In this document: one piece after another, positions 59,275-64,000 of the stretch | How positions within the stretch are numbered: position 1 is the first letter of the stretch | How the letters are laid out: each line of letters opens with the position of its first letter | Origin: Acidobacteriota bacterium | GTDB taxonomy: Bacteria > Acidobacteriota > Terriglobia > Acidiferrales > UBA7541 | Direction: 5' to 3' | Assembly: GCA_013289665.1 (NCBI GenBank) | Contig: JABCZN010000002.1 | Coordinates: 248,001-312,000 of the forward strand | DNA: 64,000 bases | Notes under the pieces: generated by a model | Told to the model about the DNA's origin: nothing | The model's database searches: none | The model's input: only the letters and a program-made list of their open reading frames with translations | Made by a program: the position numbers and the translations under genes

Positions 59275-60192
59275 ATGCCCTCACCCAAGGTGGCGCGGAA
59301 CCCTCGCTTGCGGCGGATTACGGAAGAACGGAATGCGGCGTCGAAAGACCTCGACCGGATGAGCTCGCTGGAAATTATCGGGCTGATGAACCGCGAAGAC
59401 CGGAAGGTTGTGCCCGCGGTAGGGCGCGCCGTTCCGGTGATTGCGCGGGCGGTGGATGAAATTGTGAAACGGATGAAATCCGGCGGACGATTGATTTACG
59501 TAGGAGCAGGATCGAGCGGCAGGATCGGGGTTTTGGATGCTTCGGAATGCCCGCCGACGTTTGGCGTGTCGGCCGATCTGGTGCGCGGCGTGATTGCCGG
59601 CGGGAAAAAAGCTCTGACGCGATCGGTGGAGGGCGCGGAGGACCGGCCGGGAGACGCGGCGCGCGATTTGAAGAAGATTCGCCTGACTAAACTTGATTCG
59701 GTCGTGGGGATTGCGGCCAGCGGGACGACACCGTACGTGCTTGGCGGGATTAGTTATGCAAAGCGTCGCGGCGCTCTGACCATCGGAGTAGCCGTGAATC
59801 GCCGCTCGCTTTTGGCAAAATCGGCAGCGATTGCGATCACGCCCGAAGTGGGGCCGGAAATTCTAGCCGGGTCCACCCGGTTGAAGGCTGGCACGTCGCA
59901 AAAAATGGTTCTGAACATGCTCTCTACCGCAGTGATGGTTCGCCTCGGCCATGCATACGACAACCTGATGATCGACGTCGGCGAGGCAAATGAGAAGCTT
60001 AGAGAGCGCGCCAAATGGATTTTGAAACAGGCCAGCGACAGAGACGTGTCCGCGGTTACACGGGCATTGCGTCAAAGCGGACACGATCTTCGTTTAGCGC
60101 TGATTATGTTGAAACGCGGACTGTCCGCAAAGCGAGCTCGCAGACTCCTGTTGCAATCCCGCGGGAACTTGCGGAGAGCATTGGGAGAGTAG
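59275..60192 (+). CDS. murQ: N-acetylmuramic acid 6-phosphate etherase
   Basis: 305 aa from the ATG at 59275 (MPSPKVARNPRLRRITEERN). SIS-type etherase with all family motifs: TEERNAASKDLDRMSSLEIIGLMNREDRKVV pattern, GGRLIYVGAGSSGRIGVLDASECPPTFG, GAED, GIAASGTTPYVLGG, GPEILAGSTRLKAGTSQKMVLNMLST and a NEKLRERAKWIL helix. Its active-site Glu (about 77 in the ASECPPTF run) and Glu in GAED are retained. Cleaves MurNAc-6-P into GlcNAc-6-P and D-lactate. murA follows after 29 bases. The N-terminal start is tentative: a GGAGG lies about 30 bases upstream, too far for an SD. Confidence 0.95.
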   Translation: MPSPKVARNPRLRRITEERNAASKDLDRMSSLEIIGLMNREDRKVVPAVGRAVPVIARAVDEIVKRMKSGGRLIYVGAGSSGRIGVLDASECPPTFGVSADLVRGVIAGGKKALTRSVEGAEDRPGDAARDLKKIRLTKLDSVVGIAASGTTPYVLGGISYAKRRGALTIGVAVNRRSLLAKSAAIAITPEVGPEILAGSTRLKAGTSQKMVLNMLSTAVMVRLGHAYDNLMIDVGEANEKLRERAKWILKQASDRDVSAVTRALRQSGHDLRLALIMLKRGLSAKRARRLLLQSRGNLRRALGE

Positions 60193-60221
60193 CCGAGCCA
60201 CTGGTTTCGGCAGATTTCGAA

Positions 60222-61505
60222 ATGGATAAATTCAAGATACGCGGCGGAAAGCGGCTGCATGGCACGGTAAGAATCAGCGGGGCAAAGAACTCCGCACTGC
60301 CGGCAATGGCGGCGGCACTGCTGACCTCCGAGCCGGTGACGCTGCACAACATTCCCAAGGTGCGCGACATCATCACGATGAGCAAGCTGCTGGCGTTCAT
60401 GTCGGCGAGAGTTTCCGCGCATGAGATTCCCGCCGAAAGCTATACCATCGAAACGAAATCGATGAACGATGCGGTTGCGCCGTATGAATTAGTGAAGACG
60501 ATGCGGGCTTCGATTCTGACACTGGGGCCGGCGATTGCGCGCTCCGGCGTGGCGCATGTTTCGCTGCCCGGCGGCTGCGCGATTGGCGCTCGGCCGGTGG
60601 ACTTGCATCTTGCGGCACTGGAAAAAATGGGCGCACGGATCGCCACGGAGCACGGCTATATCCAGGCCAGCGTGCCGAATGGCGGCCGGTTGAAGGGCGC
60701 GCACATCGTGTTTGAAAAAATCACGGTGACGGGAACGGAAAATATCCTGATGGCCGCGACCCTGGCGGAAGGCGAGACGATTCTCGAAAACGCCGCCCGC
60801 GAACCCGAAATCACCGACCTGATTCACCTGTTGCGAAAAATGGGCGCGGTGATCCATGGTGAAGATACGTCCACGCTGCGCGTACGGGGCGTGGAGAAAC
60901 TGCATGGCGCGACGCATTCGGTGATTCCCGATCGCATCGAGGCTGGGACGTTTCTGATTGCCGGCGCCATCACGGACGGAGAACTTACCATCACCGATTG
61001 CAACCCGGGGCACTTGGGCGCGTTGCTGGCAAAGCTGGGGACTGACGGTGTTAGCGTCGAACGGCTGGAACCGTCCACTTTGCGCGTTCACGCTGCAAAG
61101 CGGCTGGTAGGCTCCGATGTGACTACGGAAGAGTACCCCGGGTTTGCGACCGATATACAGGCACAATACATGGCGCTCGCGACGCAAGCCGAAGGCACGT
61201 CGGTGATCACCGAAACCATATTTGAAAACCGTTTTCTGCACGCCAGCGAAATGATGCGCATGGGTGCCAACATTTCCATTGATGGCCGCCGCGCCGTGGT
61301 CCACGGGCCCGCGAAGCTCTCCGGTACCACCGTGCAGGCTTCGGACCTGCGAGCCAGCGCCGGACTGGTCCTCGCCGCTTTGGTGGCGGAGGGCGAAACC
61401 CTCATCGAACGCGTCTATCACATTGATCGAGGCTACGAGGCCATCGTCGAAAAGCTTCAGGCCCTGGGTGCGGACATCGAGCGCCTTCATGCGACTGGGT
61501 CATAG
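60222..61505 (+). CDS. murA: UDP-N-acetylglucosamine 1-carboxyvinyltransferase
   Basis: 427 aa from the ATG at 60222 ([23 protein letters not shown]). The SGAKNSALP start, the fosfomycin-target Cys in [38 protein letters not shown] and the C-terminal [19 protein letters not shown] all match. The catalytic Cys is present, so fosfomycin sensitivity at this enzyme is expected. It transfers enolpyruvate from PEP to UDP-GlcNAc, the first committed step of peptidoglycan synthesis. Position right after murQ links recycling and synthesis. Confidence 0.97.
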   Translation: MDKFKIRGGKRLHGTVRISGAKNSALPAMAAALLTSEPVTLHNIPKVRDIITMSKLLAFMSARVSAHEIPAESYTIETKSMNDAVAPYELVKTMRASILTLGPAIARSGVAHVSLPGGCAIGARPVDLHLAALEKMGARIATEHGYIQASVPNGGRLKGAHIVFEKITVTGTENILMAATLAEGETILENAAREPEITDLIHLLRKMGAVIHGEDTSTLRVRGVEKLHGATHSVIPDRIEAGTFLIAGAITDGELTITDCNPGHLGALLAKLGTDGVSVERLEPSTLRVHAAKRLVGSDVTTEEYPGFATDIQAQYMALATQAEGTSVITETIFENRFLHASEMMRMGANISIDGRRAVVHGPAKLSGTTVQASDLRASAGLVLAALVAEGETLIERVYHIDRGYEAIVEKLQALGADIERLHATGS

Positions 61506-61515
61506 CGTTTGAGAA

Positions 61516-62058
61516 ATGGCTCATGGGGCAAAAGTGGGATTGACTCTGCTGAGAATTCAACTTAGTCTCGCCGCGTGTCTGGCTTACGCTCAAAACCCCG
61601 TAACACATGTAGTAGCGTTCCCGGTCCATTGGCGCGCTACCTCGCCAAACGGACGATTTGCACTAATCAACGTTGACAGCGACGTGGAACCCTATCACAC
61701 AATGTTCCTTGAAGATCGTAGGCTAAAAGCCCGACGAGAAATCCTGAAATACGAAACGCGGCCCCGAGGTGCTCTGGAATCCTGACGGAAAGTCTTCCGC
61801 TTTCTCGGATTTTGCAGGCAGTGACTATTCCGTTTGCACCATCGTAAGCGTGAACGAAAGACAGAGGCGATACCAGTTTTGGAAAACCTACTCAACAGGG
61901 TGTCCGCTCCCGAACGTGACAACATCAAGCGCAACGATCATCTATCCATTGCGGGCATCCGCTGGATTGACACCAAAACCTCACTTGTCAAAATCTGGCG
62001 ACACGACAGCGACAAGCGAAAGGGATTTGAACGCTTCTATCGATACAGCCTCCCTTAA
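61516..62058 (+). pseudogene. Frameshifted exported protein of unknown function
   Basis: Three segments in two reading frames look like one protein. Frame 1 (61516 on): a signal peptide (LTLLRIQLSLAACLAYAQ) and PNGRFALINVDSDVEPYHTMF. Frame 2 (about 61769-61860): LWNPDGKSSAFSDFAGSDYSVCTIVSVNE, a propeller-like WNPDGKSxAFSD motif. Frame 1 again (about 61850-62058): RKTEAIPVLENLLNRVSAPE and SLVKIWRHDSDKRKGFERFY to the stop. Two compensating one-base shifts are needed. It follows murA closely. Either a decaying gene or two sequence errors; the reads would decide. The family is not one I can name. Confidence 0.45.
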
Positions 62059-62211
62059 CGGCCCTCCCAGATTGCGGGACTGCCCGATTTTATATGCGGC
62101 GACTGCTCCGGCAAAATTTCGGGAACTCTGCTACAATCCCGCAGTGCTTTTTGGTTGGCTGAGCACGCGTGTATGCGGCTTTGCCGAAGAACCATAACCG
62201 GAGGGACCACC

Positions 62212-62877
62212 ATGCGGAACACGGAACTTCTAGACAGGATTGATGCGGCGATTACCGAGAAGAATCTGTTGAAGCATCCCTTTTACCAGGACTGGCAGTC
62301 GGGCAAATTGAGCCGGGAGGCGCTGCAGCTTTATGCGGCGCAGTATTACCGCCATGTTGAGGCTTTCCCTAAGCACTTGCGGGTGCTGGCGGCGCGCACC
62401 GAGGGGCCGGTCCGCGACATCGTTCTTGAGAATCTGGCGGAGGAAGAGAACCCCGCGCATCCGCATCCGAAAATGTGGCGCGAGTTTGCCGCCGCGCTGG
62501 GCGTGGGCGAAGACGATATTACCTGCTGCCCTGCCCTGCCGGGGACGCAGGCGGTGGTTGAAACATTCCGCGAGATCGTCGGGGACCGGCCGGTGGCGGA
62601 GGCGGTTGCGGCGCTCTACGCTTACGAAGCGCAGGTTCCGGAGATCGCTACTACCAAGATTGAGGGGTTGAAGAAGTTTTATGGGGTGAAGTCCCCGGAG
62701 GGGCTGGCTTATTTCGAAGTGCATGAGGAGGCCGACAAGGCGCACCGGGAGGCCTGGCGCGGTTGGCTGGCGGAACATGCCCAGGGCAGCGAAGAGGAGA
62801 TTCTGGCGACGACGAACGAGGCGCTGGATGCGCTTTGGGGGGCGTTGGACGCGGTGCATTGCGCGCCCGCGCATTAA
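62212..62877 (+). CDS. CADD-family protein (putative para-aminobenzoate synthase)
   Basis: 221 aa from the ATG at 62212 with GGAGGG eight or so bases upstream. It is a PqqC/TenA-like helical bundle that matches chlamydial CADD closely: HPFYQDWQSGKLSREALQLYAAQYYRHVEAFP, LAEEEN, MWREFAAALGV, VAALYAYEAQVPEIATTKIEGL, and the metal ligands in FEVHEEADKAHREAW. CADD makes p-aminobenzoate, the folate precursor, by a self-sacrificing oxygenase reaction with Tyr residues of its own chain; those Tyr (HPFY, AAQYY, YAYE) and the Lys of TTKIEGL are present. Whether this gene replaces PabA/B/C here cannot be known from the window. Confidence 0.9.
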   Translation: MRNTELLDRIDAAITEKNLLKHPFYQDWQSGKLSREALQLYAAQYYRHVEAFPKHLRVLAARTEGPVRDIVLENLAEEENPAHPHPKMWREFAAALGVGEDDITCCPALPGTQAVVETFREIVGDRPVAEAVAALYAYEAQVPEIATTKIEGLKKFYGVKSPEGLAYFEVHEEADKAHREAWRGWLAEHAQGSEEEILATTNEALDALWGALDAVHCAPAH

Positions 62878-62908
62878 GACGCAAAGGCGCCGCTGCGCAG
62901 AGATATGC

Positions 62909-62936
62909 GAGGCCACTTGAAAGTGGCCGCTACAAA
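62909..62936. repeat. Palindromic repeat, family B-like tail
   Basis: GAGGCCACTTGAAAGTGGCC then GCTACAAA. Arms GGCCACTT and AAGTGGCC pair around GA, and the GGCCGCTACAAA tail is the same as in the copies at 39964 and 40056. It lies between the CADD gene and its terminator. Confidence 0.7.
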
Positions 62937-62967
62937 AAAAGCTCCCGGTTCTTGCCGGGGGCTTTTT
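62935..62967. terminator. Rho-independent terminator (bidirectional)
   Basis: AAAAAAGCTCCCGGTTCTTG then CCGGGGGCTTTTT: arms AGCTCCCGG and CCGGGGGCT with a TTCTTG loop, one G-T mismatch, and A and T runs on both sides. It can end the CADD transcript and the pnp transcript coming from the other side. Confidence 0.85.
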
Positions 62968-63042
62968 AATTTTGAATTTGGTTGACCTTAATTTCGATCA
63001 CTCGGGCAGGTCGGTTTTCTCTGCACATTGGTGCAAAAATTG

Positions 63043-63212
63043 TCATCCTGAGGGGCGCATTGTATGCGCACCGGAGGATCTCAACCAATAGCCTGTCGAA
63101 GGTCAGTGGTTGAGGTCCTTCGGCTGCCTCCGATTTTTGGAGTCCGGTGATTGCAGTCCGTAACCTAGATTCCACCGGAGTCCCCGAACCTTATCGGATA
63201 GCCTCAGGATGA
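63043..63212. repeat. MITE-like element with 11-bp terminal inverted repeats
   Basis: TCATCCTGAGG (63043-63053) and its exact complement CCTCAGGATGA (63202-63212) bound about 170 bases with no gene. Inside is another inverted repeat, CTCAACCA (63081) and TGGTTGAG (63105). Sequences starting TCATCCTGAG are widespread as intergenic repeats in acidobacteria and other phyla. No transposase is present, so any movement would need one elsewhere. Confidence 0.6.
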
Positions 63213-63228
63213 GGCGGATCAGTTTTCC

Positions 63229-64000
63229 TTAGTTACCTTCGCCGCCACCGCTGGCTGCGGCGGCCGGCGTTGGCGTGCTGCCACCATCTTTTTTGGCCTG
63301 TTTTTCGCGGGCTTCCTTGATGAGGGCTTTACGGGAGAGGCGAATCTTGTTGCCTTCGATTGCCAGGACCTTTACCAGAACCTGGTCGCCTAATTTCAGC
63401 TCATCGCGAACGTCGCGGATGCGATGTTCGGAAATTTCACTGATGTGCAGCAAACCATCGGTGCCGGGGAAGAGTTCGACGAAAGCACCGAATTCCGCGA
63501 GGCGAACGACCTTGCCGAGATACGTTTTGCCGATTTCGGCGCTGGCGGTAACGTCGCGCACCATCTGCAGCGCCTGATCGCCTCCTGCGCCGCTGGTGGA
63601 GAAGATGTGCACTGTTCCGTCTTCGAGGACGTCGATCTTCACGCCCGTCTGCTCGATGATGGACCGAATCTTCTTGCCGCCCGGACCGATAAGGTCGCGG
63701 ATCTTGTCCGTGGGGATGCTCAACTTGTACAAGCGCGGAGCGTACAGCGAAATATTTTCGCGGTGAGCGCTGAGCGTCTTTTCCATGATGTCGAGAATTT
63801 CCAGCCGGGCTTTCTTCGCTTGAGCCAGAGCTTCGCGCATCATCCCGATGCTGATGCTGGTCACCTTGATGTCCATTTGCAGGGCGGTGATGCCTTCGCG
63901 CGTGCCGGCAACTTTGAAGTCCATGTCGCCGTAGTGATCTTCGGCACCAGCGATGTCCGTGAGGATGGAATAGTTGCCGCCGTCCACGACAAGGCCCATG
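63229..64000 (-). CDS. pnp: Polynucleotide phosphorylase (3' part, gene runs off the window)
   Basis: The last 256 residues and stop codon are seen; the 5' end is beyond position 64000. This is the second RNase PH core's end (DIAGAEDHYGDMDFKVAGTREGITALQMDIKV, the active-site loop with catalytic Asp), followed by a KH domain (IPTDKIRDLIGPGGKKIRSIIEQTGVKIDV) and an S1 domain (IGKTYLGKVVRLAEFGAFVELFPGTDGLLHISEI). It degrades RNA 3' to 5' with phosphate in the degradosome. The C-terminal tail is Gly/Ala/Ser-rich, unusual in having no acidic stretch. Confidence 0.96.
   Translation of the reverse strand, partial: MGLVVDGGNYSILTDIAGAEDHYGDMDFKVAGTREGITALQMDIKVTSISIGMMREALAQAKKARLEILDIMEKTLSAHRENISLYAPRLYKLSIPTDKIRDLIGPGGKKIRSIIEQTGVKIDVLEDGTVHIFSTSGAGGDQALQMVRDVTASAEIGKTYLGKVVRLAEFGAFVELFPGTDGLLHISEISEHRIRDVRDELKLGDQVLVKVLAIEGNKIRLSRKALIKEAREKQAKKDGGSTPTPAAAASGGGEGN

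Overview
The window looks like a chromosomal segment of an acidobacterium (Acidobacteriota, probably class Terriglobia). This rests on gene content: a VWFA-related secreted protein of the acidobacterial type, a winged-helix/PD40-propeller protein, a TonB receptor with an N-terminal carboxypeptidase-like domain, a broken copy of the acidobacterial pilin-like family, many C-rich palindromic intergenic repeats, and uniformly GC-rich coding sequence. It is an inference from family recognition; no rRNA is present. I see no prophage, insertion sequence, CRISPR array or tRNA.

Layout. 0.2-9.3 kb: VWFA protein, the SRP RNA, dnaX-ybaB and recR, with three accessory genes between ybaB and recR. 9.7-14.5 kb: Mpo1-like membrane protein, a PilZ/coiled-coil protein of 889 aa, two small genes. 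14.5-21.9 kb: a heterodimeric ABC exporter, lpxB and a TPR protein built on a dead M1 aminopeptidase fold. 22.1-29.1 kb (minus strand): macro-domain protein, a CoA-ester catabolic cluster (TetR regulator, two crotonases, BoxB-like di-iron oxygenase, 3-hydroxyacyl-CoA dehydrogenase), a Mug-type glycosylase, a rhodanese and an ArsC/Spx-family gene whose catalytic cysteine codon is an in-frame UGA followed by a bSECIS-like hairpin. 29.2-32.1 kb: an FHA-GAF-AAA+ sigma-54 activator divergent from a small exported protein that has a well-spaced -24/-12 promoter. 32.1-39.0 kb: ornithine cyclodeaminase-family enzyme with two envelope proteins, DoxX, PspC, a fused alpha-beta E1 dehydrogenase. 39.5-43.9 kb: a probable copper cassette (Cys/His-rich exported protein, TonB receptor, CusF-SCO1 lipoprotein, metallo-hydrolase). 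44-46 kb: fluoride riboswitch, crcB, DUF190 gene, MFS transporter. 46-61.5 kb: a peptidoglycan-recycling and amino-sugar region. 61.5-64 kb: a frameshifted gene, a CADD-type gene and the 3' part of pnp.

The most coherent system is the peptidoglycan-recycling island. NamZ and a NagZ-AmiE-type fusion would strip peptides, GlcNAc and MurNAc from wall fragments outside the cytoplasm. A BadF-type amino-sugar kinase, an AmgK kinase, MurU, MurQ and MurA would return the sugars to UDP-precursors. Both fates of MurNAc (AmgK-MurU salvage and MurQ degradation) are encoded within about 14 kb. The AmgK protein is fused to the C-terminal domain of RapZ, which in Escherichia coli senses glucosamine-6-phosphate; a switch between the two branches is my inference.

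The second standout is the putative selenocysteine-containing ArsC/Spx-like protein at 24035-24397 (UxxC motif), which conventional gene calling would truncate.
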